Assembly: GCA_003216375.1 (NCBI GenBank)
Contig: QCIZ01000011.1
Span: forward strand, 1-57,386
Direction of reading: 5' to 3'
Length of the DNA stretch: 57,386 bases
Origin: Prochlorococcus sp. AG-402-O21
GTDB taxonomy: Bacteria; Cyanobacteriota; Cyanobacteriia; PCC-6307; Cyanobiaceae
Shown: in pieces, positions 27,492 to 35,541 of the stretch
Layout: each line of letters opens with the position of its first letter
Numbering within the stretch: the stretch's first letter is position 1
The notes under the pieces: generated by a model
Told to the model about the DNA's origin: nothing
The model's database searches: none
What the model saw: only the letters and a program-made list of their open reading frames with translations
Position numbers and translations under genes: made by a program

Positions 27492-28139
27492 ATGGATGAA
27501 TCAATTATTGACTTTCAGAGAAGGAGACGACTCGGAGTAATTGAGGCGATATGGGGGGAGCACAAATCAATTAAACAAATTTCTGAAATATTAAAAAAAT
27601 TTCAACTTGCCTCTGAAACGGCTTTAGTTACAAGACTTACAAAAGAAAAGGCAGAAAAACTTTTAATTGACTTTCCTTTTGCAAAATTTCATGAAATCTC
27701 TAGTTGTTTAACTATGGGATCTTTTGAGGAATGTATTTCTTCTAAGGAAGAAGTAATTATTTTGACTGGAGGAACAAGTGATTTAGGCGTTGCATCAGAA
27801 GCAGAAATCGCATTGAATTTACATGGAATAAAAACGAAATTGTTGATTGATGTTGGTGTCGCTGGGATTCACAGGCTTCTAGAGAGGTTAGAAGAAATTA
27901 AATCAGCAAAAGTAGTTATTGCATGTGCAGGAATGGAAGGAGCTCTTCCTACTGTCCTCGCTGGACTAATTCCTCAGCCAATAATTGGACTTCCTGTGTC
28001 AGTTGGGTATGGGATCAGTGGTGGCGGTAAAACTGCTTTAGAAGGAATGCTTGCAAGCTGTGCGCCAGGATTAGTAGTAGTTAATATTGATAATGGCTAT
28101 GGCGCTGCTATGGCTGCTTTGAGGATTTTGGCGCCCTGA
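27492..28139 (+). CDS. larB: LarB-type nicotinate dinucleotide carboxylase/hydrolase (PurE-like)
   Basis: In characterised bacteria LarB carboxylates nicotinic acid adenine dinucleotide, the first step towards the nickel-pincer cofactor of lactate racemase. The 215-residue protein has an N-terminal lead (DFQRRRRLGVIEAIWGEHKS) and a PurE-like core: VIILTGGTSDLGVASEAEI, VIACAGMEGALPTVLAGL, LPVSVGYGISGGGKTALEGM and VVNIDNGYGAAMAALRI. Many cyanobacteria annotate it as a PurE-like AIR carboxylase. No larC or larE is in this window, so the cofactor role is inference from the family. Confidence 0.85.
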   Translation: MDESIIDFQRRRRLGVIEAIWGEHKSIKQISEILKKFQLASETALVTRLTKEKAEKLLIDFPFAKFHEISSCLTMGSFEECISSKEEVIILTGGTSDLGVASEAEIALNLHGIKTKLLIDVGVAGIHRLLERLEEIKSAKVVIACAGMEGALPTVLAGLIPQPIIGLPVSVGYGISGGGKTALEGMLASCAPGLVVVNIDNGYGAAMAALRILAP

Positions 28140-28171
28140 TTGTGATTGTTATTGAATTTTATCTAGATTTG

Positions 28172-28312
28172 TTAAATAGATTTTTTGGAATCTATTTCTA
28201 AAACTTGTTCTAACCATAATTTCATTGAATTAGGTAGAAGTCCTTTCTCATAGCGAAATATTGCTTCAGTAATAACGGGTGTATTTATCCATTGAATTTG
28301 CTTTCTTAGCAT
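28172..28312 (-). CDS. Small hypothetical protein (46 aa)
   Basis: ATG 28312 opens a 46-codon frame (MLRKQIQWINTPVITEAIFR, then YEKGLLPNSMKLWLEQVLEI) ending at TAA 28172. The composition, with two Trp and balanced charges, is protein-like, and the in-frame upstream region closes with a stop seven codons before the ATG. No family was recognised and there is no signal peptide. It may be a genuine small protein or the tail of a decayed gene. Confidence 0.45.
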   Translation of the reverse strand: MLRKQIQWINTPVITEAIFRYEKGLLPNSMKLWLEQVLEIDSKKSI

Positions 28313-28383
28313 CAACTTTTTTACTTTGACCTAAATTGGGCTATTAATTGAAGTCGCGCAAGGTGAAAAATATAGAGTTAGAA

Positions 28384-28545
28384 CTATTCGTCATATTTGC
28401 TACTGAGTCTTGTTAACTCATCACTGTTATTGCTCGATTCAACATCTAGAAGTCGATTAACCAATTCGGATAAATCACGCTGAGCTAGTTCACCCGAACT
28501 TTCCCATTTCATTGACCTTGGTTCTGGTTGTGAAGAAGCGGACAC
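28384..28545 (-). CDS. Small conserved-looking hypothetical protein (53 aa)
   Basis: GTG 28545 opens a 53-codon frame (SASSQPEPRSMKWESSGELA, then QRDLSELVNRLLDVESSNNS, ending LTRLSSKYDE); an internal ATG lies at 28512. It is an acidic, soluble, mostly helical peptide of clearly protein-like composition. The frame is too short for usual length cut-offs. I believe similar peptides occur in other picocyanobacteria but cannot verify it here. It is co-directional with the 46-aa frame downstream and with DUF1517 upstream. Confidence 0.6.
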   Translation of the reverse strand: MSASSQPEPRSMKWESSGELAQRDLSELVNRLLDVESSNNSDELTRLSSKYDE

Positions 28546-28717
28546 TTCTGTAAGGAATAAAAAACTGTGAGCGAATGCTAACTCTTATTCGTGTCTTTTT
28601 TATGCGTTGTTTACCTAAATTAGGTGAAGAAAATATAAAGAAATCAAGTTTTTGGTTACTGTAGGCACTGGTTTTATAAATCTTTAAGATTTAGCCGTTG
28701 GATTGGCGGCTTCTTCT

Positions 28718-29680
28718 TTATAAATGCTTAAGGTTTGGGTATTGAGTTATTAGTTCTTCTTCTCTCAAGGTCTCTCCTTCTCCATCTGGTTGCCAGATGA
28801 CTTCTAAAGCTATTAAGTCGCTTGATGATATTGAGCCTAATAGTCTCAATGCCTCTGTGATGAGTTCGTTGCTTGGGAAGTTGTTCAGTCTTAAATCCTT
28901 TTTTGTCGCTACTAAAATCGTAATCGCGATGTATTCATTCGTTGAATCTGAATCACCAGGATTGGATTCATTATTTGTTGATGTAGATATTTGACCGGAA
29001 TAGTTTGATGTGAGTTCTGCTTTTAATTTGCTTCTTTCAGTTATTGATATTCGATTAAATGTTGATTCTGCGGAGGCGAACGGAACAGACCCTGTTTCTA
29101 TATTTGAGTAGACCCATAATTCAGGCATCCTTAACAATGAGAGGGTTGTGTCTTGAAGAATTCTTTGAAGCCCAGATGAAGATGAGGTATTTGAAGAGGC
29201 AGCAAGCTCCCTAAGCTTCACTTGAATTTCTTTTGCACTTGCCAGTAATCCAATTTGAAACTGTATTAAAGAAACTTTTGAGGGATTCGTTGATTGAGAA
29301 GCTATTGAGTTGTTACTTGCGTTGGAAAAATTTGAAGAGTTTTTAAATGAATTAACAATTACACCAACGATTGACATGAGTATTAAAAAACCAAAAATCC
29401 CACCTCCGCCAAAGCCAAATATTGGCAATAAGAAAGGAAAACCAATACCACCTCCTCTATAGCCACTTCCATAACCTCTAAAGTTACTGCCTCCATAACC
29501 TCCGTAATTTTGCCTCTGTGGTGAAGAAGGTGCCTGAAATCCTCCGCCTATTCGTCCTCCACTTGCGGCTGCTGCAGTGCTGGGATAGGCAAAGAAAGAA
29601 GAGAAGATTATTGTTGAAACAACCAGAAAAGACAAAATCTGTTTTCTTTTGATCCAGTTAAAGCGAATAGTTTTGAACAC
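28718..29680 (-). CDS. DUF1517 family membrane protein
   Basis: This family is found in cyanobacteria and plastids; the function is unknown. The N-terminus has a signal-like segment (ILSFLVVSTIIFSSFFAYPS ending AAAA). It is followed by a Gly/Tyr-rich stretch (GGYGGSNFRGYGSGYRGGG) and a membrane helix (GFLILMSIVGVIVNSF). The C-terminal ~190 residues are the soluble domain with IQFQIGLLASAKEIQVKL and YIAITILVATKKDL. The start is GTG 29680. The gene lies just downstream of thiS on the same strand (18 bases) but no thiamine link is implied. Confidence 0.85.
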   Translation of the reverse strand: MFKTIRFNWIKRKQILSFLVVSTIIFSSFFAYPSTAAAASGGRIGGGFQAPSSPQRQNYGGYGGSNFRGYGSGYRGGGIGFPFLLPIFGFGGGGIFGFLILMSIVGVIVNSFKNSSNFSNASNNSIASQSTNPSKVSLIQFQIGLLASAKEIQVKLRELAASSNTSSSSGLQRILQDTTLSLLRMPELWVYSNIETGSVPFASAESTFNRISITERSKLKAELTSNYSGQISTSTNNESNPGDSDSTNEYIAITILVATKKDLRLNNFPSNELITEALRLLGSISSSDLIALEVIWQPDGEGETLREEELITQYPNLKHL

Positions 29681-29698
29681 TTATTTATTCAGGATTAA

Positions 29699-29917
29699 TT
29701 AACTGTAGGAACCTCCACCAACAATTGTTACAACCTCTAAGCAATCCCCATCTTTTATTTTTGTACTTATCCAATCTTTTGGATTAATAATTGCACCATT
29801 CAACTCAACCACAACCAATTGAGGCTTGAAGCCCAAGCGTTCAAGTAATCCTTCCAGTTGGATTTCTTTGTTAGATTTTTCAATAGTTTTTATTTCGCCG
29901 TTGATTTTGAAGTTCAT
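29699..29917 (-). CDS. thiS: Sulfur carrier protein ThiS
   Basis: ThiS is a ubiquitin-like protein that carries sulfur as a C-terminal thiocarboxylate for the thiazole of thiamine. The 72-residue protein has the expected start (MNFKINGEIKTIE), the central LLERLGFKPQLVVVELNGAI and the ending LEVVTIVGGGSYS. The usual C-terminus is Gly-Gly; here three more residues (SYS) follow the glycines before the stop. The ATG overlaps the thiE stop by four bases (29914-29917), so the two are translationally coupled. Confidence 0.9.
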   Translation of the reverse strand: MNFKINGEIKTIEKSNKEIQLEGLLERLGFKPQLVVVELNGAIINPKDWISTKIKDGDCLEVVTIVGGGSYS

Positions 29918-30960
29918 GTTAGGAATTTGAGAAGTTCTTCAGTTTTTAATAATGGGTCATTTGAGTTAATGATTGCATCTGATACGGCTATCCGTAGATT
30001 ATTTATATGGTTTAATTTGTTGATATTTGAGCTATTGATTCCACCAATAGCAAATGCAGGTAGGAGAGTTTTGCTTAATCCCTTTGAAAGGTAGTCAATT
30101 CCTATAGGATTTAGTTGTTTTTTTGTTTGAGAGGGGAAAATAGGGCCTATACCAATATAATCACAGCCCTCATCTTCGGCATTTTTTATATCCTCAATGC
30201 AGTGTGTGCTTCGGCCAATGATCTTTTCAGAGCCTAGGAGCTCTCTCGCAATTTTGGTTGGTATATCTTCTTGCCCTAAATGAATTCCATCGGCGTCAAC
30301 AGCAAGTGCGATATCGATACGGTCATTGACTATAAATAGTGAATTGTATTCTTTGCAAAGAGATGCTAAGCATTTAGCTTGCGAAATTTTTTCATTATCA
30401 TGTAAAAATTTCTCTCTGTATTGAACTATTTTTACGCCAGCTTTTAGGGCCTGAAGAACAACCTCTTCGAGATTCCTTCTGTTTGTGGTAATTAAATATA
30501 TGGAACAATCTTTTAAGGTTTTTTTCTTCTCAATACCTTCCGAGGTATTAAGTACTTTTAGCTCGATTTCATAAGCTTTATACCTGATTTTGGTGGCTAT
30601 TTCACAAAGTCTCGGATCTGTTGTTCGAGTAAATTCCTCTATAACTCTTAAGGCTTCTTGAACTCTGGATGAATTTGCAATAAATACAGACTCTGGGGTC
30701 GTTCTGACTTGTTGTAACGGATGTGAAACCCCCATTGCGGGGTCGTTGGATGTAAGCCTCGCTTTTCTATAAATATTGTGGTGATGGATTCCTAATTGCT
30801 GCCTCCAATCTTTGATTTGTATAGAAAAATCACTCCTCTTTAGACCAAATCTGCACCAATCTTCCATAACTCGAAGTCCTTCTCTAGCTCGATCAAGGTT
30901 CGCGTCAATCAATTGAGCAATACGATTATCAGATGGAGGGGTGACAGTCATTGATTTCAT
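29914..30960 (-). CDS. thiE: Thiamine-phosphate synthase with N-terminal extension domain
   Basis: ThiE couples the pyrimidine and thiazole phosphates to form thiamine phosphate. The C-terminal ~200 residues are the TIM barrel: SIYLITTNRRNLEEVVLQAL, VKIVQYREKF, FIVNDRIDIALAVDADGIHL, GQEDIPTKIAREL, IIGRSTHCIED and GCDYIGIGPIFPSQTKK. The first ~140 residues (IDANLDRAREGLRVMEDWCR, PAMGVSHPLQQVRTTPESVF) form the extra domain typical of cyanobacterial ThiE. The start is ATG 30960, with a second ATG nine bases downstream. No TPP riboswitch was seen in the 62-base leader. Confidence 0.92.
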   Translation of the reverse strand: MKSMTVTPPSDNRIAQLIDANLDRAREGLRVMEDWCRFGLKRSDFSIQIKDWRQQLGIHHHNIYRKARLTSNDPAMGVSHPLQQVRTTPESVFIANSSRVQEALRVIEEFTRTTDPRLCEIATKIRYKAYEIELKVLNTSEGIEKKKTLKDCSIYLITTNRRNLEEVVLQALKAGVKIVQYREKFLHDNEKISQAKCLASLCKEYNSLFIVNDRIDIALAVDADGIHLGQEDIPTKIARELLGSEKIIGRSTHCIEDIKNAEDEGCDYIGIGPIFPSQTKKQLNPIGIDYLSKGLSKTLLPAFAIGGINSSNINKLNHINNLRIAVSDAIINSNDPLLKTEELLKFLT

Positions 30961-31022
30961 GTCATCCTTTACTAGATGATATGTATCTAAATTTTATTGT
31001 GGAAAATGATTCTGAGAACAAT

Positions 31023-31115
31023 ATGACTGTACTTATTTGGGGTGTTTTTTTGTTGGGGGGCATTGGCTTATTTGTTGTGTGGGGATTATCTAATGCTTAT
31101 CCCTCAATTACTTAG
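31023..31115 (+). CDS. 30-residue single-helix membrane protein, possibly NdhP-like
   Basis: ATG 31023 opens a 30-codon frame made almost wholly of one membrane helix (LIWGVFLLGGIGLFVVWGL) followed by a short polar tail, SNAYPSIT. This is far more regular than chance. Small one-helix proteins of this kind are subunits of thylakoid complexes. The GLW-LSNAYP-like tail recalls NdhP of the NDH-1 complex from memory, but I cannot confirm it. It lies alone between the divergent thiE and the end of ribF. Confidence 0.65.
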   Translation: MTVLIWGVFLLGGIGLFVVWGLSNAYPSIT

Positions 31116-31117
31116 AT

Positions 31118-32071
31118 TTAGAGATCGTTTGCCAAAATTTCTTTTGCCAATTTTGCATCTAAACTTATTTGTTTGCTTAGTGCTTCAATGCTCTCAAACT
31201 TTTGTTGAAGTCTAATTCTTTGCACAGGTTCAATAATTAATTCTTGTCCTAACAGGTTGATTTCTTTATCAAGAAGGTGAACTTCTACTGCAGATACTGA
31301 GCTTGGATCAATAGTGGGCTGAGGTCCCATGTTCATAACGGCTGAGAAACGTTCTTTTTTGTTTGCTATTGAAGCCCAAGCTGCATAAACCCCAAATGTT
31401 GGAAGAAATTTTCGCCCATCTATTTTTAAATTTGCTGTTGGCCATCCAATTGTTTTCCCTAAACCCCTACCTTTTTCCACCATACCCATAAAGGTATATG
31501 GACGCTTTAATAGATATTTTGCATGTTTTAAATCACCTTCATTGAGTGCTTTTCTTATTCTGCTACTACTGAGTCTTCCATTATCGTCTTCAAGGATTGG
31601 AACGATAGAAACTTTTATTCCAAGAGATGCACCAATTTTCTTGAGTGTAGAAATGTCACCTTCTCTATTGCGTCCAAATCTAAAATTTTCTCCAACTGCA
31701 ATGTGCTTAGCTTGAAGGGTTTTCACAAGAATTTCATCTACAAATGTTTCAGCACTTTTAGAAGCGAGAGTTTTATTAAAAGGAACTAAAACTAATTGTT
31801 CTATTCCAAGTGGCTCTAGTAAAGACGTTTTCTCATTTGGCAAATCTAATCTTAATCTTGATTCTCCGAAGAGAACTTCTCGTGGGTGAGGCCAGAAACT
31901 GACTACAGTTGGGATACCAATTGGCTCCTTTAAGATGGCTTTTATTACTTTTTTATGACCTAAATGTAGGCCGTCGAAACTACCTAAAGCTAGTGCTGTA
32001 GGTAGTTTAGCGTTTTCAGGAGCACAGAGAGGAATCAAGATAGGCGTGCAATTTTTATGCTTAGATGGCAA
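31118..32071 (-). CDS. ribF: Bifunctional riboflavin kinase / FAD synthetase
   Basis: RibF phosphorylates riboflavin to FMN and adenylates FMN to FAD. The N-terminal nucleotidyltransferase domain has LALGSFDGLHLGHKKVI, VVSFWPHPREVLF, VGENFRFGRNREGD and the SSSRIRKALNEGD segment. The C-terminal flavokinase domain has GRGLGKTIGWPTANL and FGVYAAWA, plus NMGPQPTI. The start is uncertain: TTG 32071 is listed, but TTG 32038 (MIPLCAPENAK) gives an N-terminus closer to the usual one. The 5' end faces the DUF3611 gene on the other strand. Confidence 0.92.
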   Translation of the reverse strand: MPSKHKNCTPILIPLCAPENAKLPTALALGSFDGLHLGHKKVIKAILKEPIGIPTVVSFWPHPREVLFGESRLRLDLPNEKTSLLEPLGIEQLVLVPFNKTLASKSAETFVDEILVKTLQAKHIAVGENFRFGRNREGDISTLKKIGASLGIKVSIVPILEDDNGRLSSSRIRKALNEGDLKHAKYLLKRPYTFMGMVEKGRGLGKTIGWPTANLKIDGRKFLPTFGVYAAWASIANKKERFSAVMNMGPQPTIDPSSVSAVEVHLLDKEINLLGQELIIEPVQRIRLQQKFESIEALSKQISLDAKLAKEILANDL

Positions 32072-32098
32072 GTTTGGTTTATAGCCTTATTCATCGTG

Positions 32099-32662
32099 AT
32101 GGCAGATCAACGTGACTTTCAATTGCTTTCTTTAGGATTGAGAAGAATTGGTTGGATTCGATTTTGGATTCAAACAATTTTGGGTGTAGTAGTAGTTGGA
32201 GTTTTGTTGTTCAACAATGTTGGAAGTAGTTTAGCCAGAAACTCAGAGCGAGCATTGGGACTGGGTCCAGGTTTGTCTCTCACGACATTGGCATTTATTT
32301 TATTGCTATTTAGCCTTTGGCAAGGATGGTTAATTGTTAAGACTGGCAGAGCACTTGATAGTGAGGCACGTCCGGGTAGAGGAGAAACAAGTCGATTGCT
32401 TAAGAGAGGCTTGATTGTCGATTTGGTGGGATTAGTTTTTTCGTCGGTTGGATATCAATCCTTGGCAGGTGCTTTATTTGTTCAAGCTTCAATGCAAGCT
32501 CCTGGGATTTCTATAGGTGCAGGTATGAGGGCAATGGAAAATTATCCAATTACCTCTCTTGAAATGCTCTCTGTTTTAAGTAATACACAAGTTTTATTTG
32601 CACACTTAATAGGTTTGATTTTTTCTTTATGGTTATTACAGAGGATTTATAGGAAAAACTGA
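32099..32662 (+). CDS. DUF3611 family membrane protein
   Basis: This cyanobacterial/plastid membrane protein family has no known function. Four hydrophobic segments are visible: FWIQTILGVVVVGVLLFNNV, LTTLAFILLLFSLWQGWLI, GLIVDLVGLVFSSVGYQSLA and VLFAHLIGLIFSLWLLQRI. I start at ATG 32099 (MADQRDFQLLSLGLRRIG); the frame is open to an ATG at 32057, but that part overlaps the ribF start region and adds a segment not expected in the family. It converges on surE. Confidence 0.8.
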   Translation: MADQRDFQLLSLGLRRIGWIRFWIQTILGVVVVGVLLFNNVGSSLARNSERALGLGPGLSLTTLAFILLLFSLWQGWLIVKTGRALDSEARPGRGETSRLLKRGLIVDLVGLVFSSVGYQSLAGALFVQASMQAPGISIGAGMRAMENYPITSLEMLSVLSNTQVLFAHLIGLIFSLWLLQRIYRKN

Positions 32663-32665
32663 CTC

Positions 32666-33454
32666 TTATATTAGTTTTGGTAAATCATCTAAATCACCTC
32701 TCCAAAAGAGATCAGGTTGAATAGGGGTTAAAGAAGGAGAGCGCAAGGCTATTTGTGATACGTCACTTGGCCAGCCTTTAGGTCCTTCACCAGCTGATTG
32801 AAGATCTTTTACAGCTTCACCAGCCATCCAAAAATAGGTGTTCCCTCTTGGATCGACCCTACGAATGAATTGTTCCTCATATTGTCTTATTGAAAGTCTT
32901 GTCCAAACCAAATCTCTCATCTCTTTTTCTTCACAAGGGGGAATATTTAAATTTAGGAGTAGGTTTTTCGGCCAACTTTGTTCTATTGCTTTTTCTGCAA
33001 TATCTAGGGTTAGTTTTCCCGCAAAACTAAAACTTTTCCATTGAAAACTTGCAATGCTTACTGCAATAGAGGGAATTCCATCCAAAGTCCCTTCAAGTGC
33101 AGCAGCTACAGTTCCTGAGCAAAAAATATCGGTCCCAAGATTAGGTCCATGATTAATTCCAGAAAGGATTAAATCTGGCTTTTGAACAAGAAGTTCATTA
33201 AGTGCGAGTTTTACGCAATCAGCGGGGGTACCACTACAGCCCCAAGCTTTTATACCTTCTCCAAATAACTCGTCCGCTTTTTCAGCTCGTATTGGCGAAT
33301 GTAAAGTTAATCCATGCCCGGTTGCTGATCTTTCTTGATCTGGACAAACAACAGTAACTTTATGTCCTCTGCTAGCTGCAGATGAGGCAAGTGTTCTTAT
33401 TCCATCTGCAAAAACTCCATCATCATTACTAATTAAAATTCTCAATGGTTTCAT
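32666..33454 (-). CDS. surE: 5'-nucleotidase SurE
   Basis: SurE is a metal-dependent nucleoside monophosphate phosphatase. The 262-residue protein has the metal site [15 protein letters not shown], the [11 protein letters not shown] segment, [11 protein letters not shown] and [20 protein letters not shown]. Length and motif order are normal. It converges on the DUF3611 gene (stops three bases apart) and diverges from pheS. Confidence 0.93.
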   Translation of the reverse strand: MKPLRILISNDDGVFADGIRTLASSAASRGHKVTVVCPDQERSATGHGLTLHSPIRAEKADELFGEGIKAWGCSGTPADCVKLALNELLVQKPDLILSGINHGPNLGTDIFCSGTVAAALEGTLDGIPSIAVSIASFQWKSFSFAGKLTLDIAEKAIEQSWPKNLLLNLNIPPCEEKEMRDLVWTRLSIRQYEEQFIRRVDPRGNTYFWMAGEAVKDLQSAGEGPKGWPSDVSQIALRSPSLTPIQPDLFWRGDLDDLPKLI

Positions 33455-33522
33455 TTTTTAGCTATTGGTTTTTAGAACTTGGACTGGTTGCCGATTAAAC
33501 TAGTACTCGAGATTGGAATTCA

Positions 33523-34530
33523 TTGAGTTCAACATTATTCCTAAAACAGCTCATTAATGAGCTTGAGATTTTAGAAACCGAGGCGGCAAAAGACATTGCT
33601 GCTGCTAAAGATTCTGAATCAATAGAAAAATTGAGGTTGGGTTTTCTTGGAAAGAAAGGAAAACTCTCATTTCTATTGGGGAGGATGAAGAATCTTTCGA
33701 GTGAGGAAAGACCTTTAATTGGTCAAAGAGCGAACGTTTTAAAAAACCAATTGCAAGAATTAATAAAGGAAAAGCTTGAAATTTTAAAAGCTCAAGCTTT
33801 AAATCAGATATTAATAAAAGAAACTATAGATGTTACAGCTCCTCCAACTGGCATTTCTCAAGGACATCGGCACCCCTTAATAACAACTACTGAACAAATA
33901 ATTGATCTCTTCTTAGGTCTCGGTTATCAAGTATCTGAAGGTCCAGAGATAGAAAATGATTACTACAATTTTGAAGCACTGAATATACCCCCTGATCATC
34001 CAGCTAGAGATATGCAAGATACATTTTATTTAGGAGGTGAATATCTTTTAAGAACACATACTTCCCCTGTTCAGATTCGTTGTCTTGAGAGTAAGAAGCC
34101 TCCCGTAAGGATTATTTCACCTGGTCGGGTCTATCGTAGAGATTCAGTTGATGCGACTCATTCTCCGGTTTTTCATCAAATAGAGGTATTAGCAATTGAT
34201 GAGAACCTTGATTTTAGCCATTTGAGAGGAACAGTAATGGCTTTTTTAAAAGCGTTTTTTGGAGATTTACCAATTCGTTTCAGAGCTAGTTATTTTCCAT
34301 TTACAGAACCATCAGCAGAAGTTGATGTTCAATGGAGAGGAAAATGGTTAGAGGTTATGGGTTGTGGAATGGTCGATCCTGCTGTTCTAGAAGGATTAGG
34401 AATTGATCCAGAAAAATATAGTGGATTTGCTGCTGGCCTTGGTGTGGAGAGATTCTGTATGGTTAAGCATGGTTTAGATGATATTCGAAAGTTATATACA
34501 AGTGATCTCAGGTTTTTAGAACAATTCTAA
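33523..34530 (+). CDS. pheS: Phenylalanyl-tRNA synthetase, alpha subunit
   Basis: PheS is the catalytic subunit of the tetrameric enzyme charging tRNA-Phe. The N-terminal coiled-coil (about residues 1-90, [20 protein letters not shown]) contacts tRNA. The class II core shows [64 protein letters not shown] and [20 protein letters not shown]. The start is TTG 33523. pheT is not in the window. Confidence 0.95.
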   Translation: MSSTLFLKQLINELEILETEAAKDIAAAKDSESIEKLRLGFLGKKGKLSFLLGRMKNLSSEERPLIGQRANVLKNQLQELIKEKLEILKAQALNQILIKETIDVTAPPTGISQGHRHPLITTTEQIIDLFLGLGYQVSEGPEIENDYYNFEALNIPPDHPARDMQDTFYLGGEYLLRTHTSPVQIRCLESKKPPVRIISPGRVYRRDSVDATHSPVFHQIEVLAIDENLDFSHLRGTVMAFLKAFFGDLPIRFRASYFPFTEPSAEVDVQWRGKWLEVMGCGMVDPAVLEGLGIDPEKYSGFAAGLGVERFCMVKHGLDDIRKLYTSDLRFLEQF

Positions 34531-34625
34531 CTTTAAATATTTTCTGAATTAATTTTTAATTGTATTAAATAAATATTATCCACATTTAATTGCTAATATT
34601 GAAAAATTGTTTGTAAGTATGATCG

Positions 34626-35534
34626 GTGCCCCGAGTTGGACTGATCGTTAATGACGGGAAAGAGCTTGCTGTCAAGACAGCAAAAACTTTTCAGAAAAGA
34701 CTAGAAGATTCTGGTTTTGATGTTGTCAGAGTTAGCAGCTCGGGTGGTTTGTTGGGTTTTGCTAATCCTGATCAATACATGAGTTCACAAGGATATAACT
34801 CCTGTATACCTGATGGTTTTGATTCTTCGATTTTGCTTGCAGTTGTACTGGGAGGTGATGGCACTGTTTTATCTGCAGCAAGACAAACTGCACCAATGGG
34901 CATTCCCATCCTTACTATCAATACAGGACATTTAGGCTTTTTAGCAGAAGCGTATCTTTCAGATATAGATAAAATTTTCAAACATTTAGCATTAAGGAAC
35001 TGGAATATTGAGGAAAGAACTAGTCTAGTAGTAAGTGTTATGAGAGGGGATCAATGTCGATGGGAAGCCCTTTGTCTTAATGAAATGGCATTGCATAGAG
35101 AGCCTATGACAAGCATGTGTCATTTTGAGATTTCTGTTGGCCGACATGCTCCCGTAGATATTTCTGCAGATGGTGTAATCCTTTCTACTCCTACAGGCTC
35201 AACTGCTTACTCACTGAGTGCTGGGGGACCGGTAATTACCCCTGACTGTCCGGTTTTGCAGCTTACCCCTGTATCTCCTCATTCACTTGCGTCAAGAGCT
35301 CTTGTATTTAGTAATGAAGAACCAGTAACAGTTTTCCCTGCTACAACTGAAAGATTGATGATGGTTGTTGATGGTAGCGCAGGTTGTTATGTATGGCCAG
35401 AGGATCGAGTCTTAATAAGAAAAAGTGATCATCCAGTTAAATTTATTAGACTTGCAGATCATGAGTTCTTTGAAGTTCTTAGAAATAAATTAGGTTGGGG
35501 ATTACCACACGTTGCAAAGCCTGATAAAATATAA
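34626..35534 (+). CDS. nadK: NAD kinase
   Basis: NadK phosphorylates NAD to NADP. The 302-residue protein has the nucleotide motif [33 protein letters not shown], the [12 protein letters not shown] segment and the substrate loop [20 protein letters not shown]. The start is GTG 34626; the nearby ATG at 34620 is in another frame that soon stops. The 95-base gap upstream holds no gene and is very AT-rich, a likely promoter region. Cyanobacteria commonly have two NadK paralogues, and this may be either. Confidence 0.93.
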   Translation: MPRVGLIVNDGKELAVKTAKTFQKRLEDSGFDVVRVSSSGGLLGFANPDQYMSSQGYNSCIPDGFDSSILLAVVLGGDGTVLSAARQTAPMGIPILTINTGHLGFLAEAYLSDIDKIFKHLALRNWNIEERTSLVVSVMRGDQCRWEALCLNEMALHREPMTSMCHFEISVGRHAPVDISADGVILSTPTGSTAYSLSAGGPVITPDCPVLQLTPVSPHSLASRALVFSNEEPVTVFPATTERLMMVVDGSAGCYVWPEDRVLIRKSDHPVKFIRLADHEFFEVLRNKLGWGLPHVAKPDKI

Positions 35535-35541
35535 AAAATCA

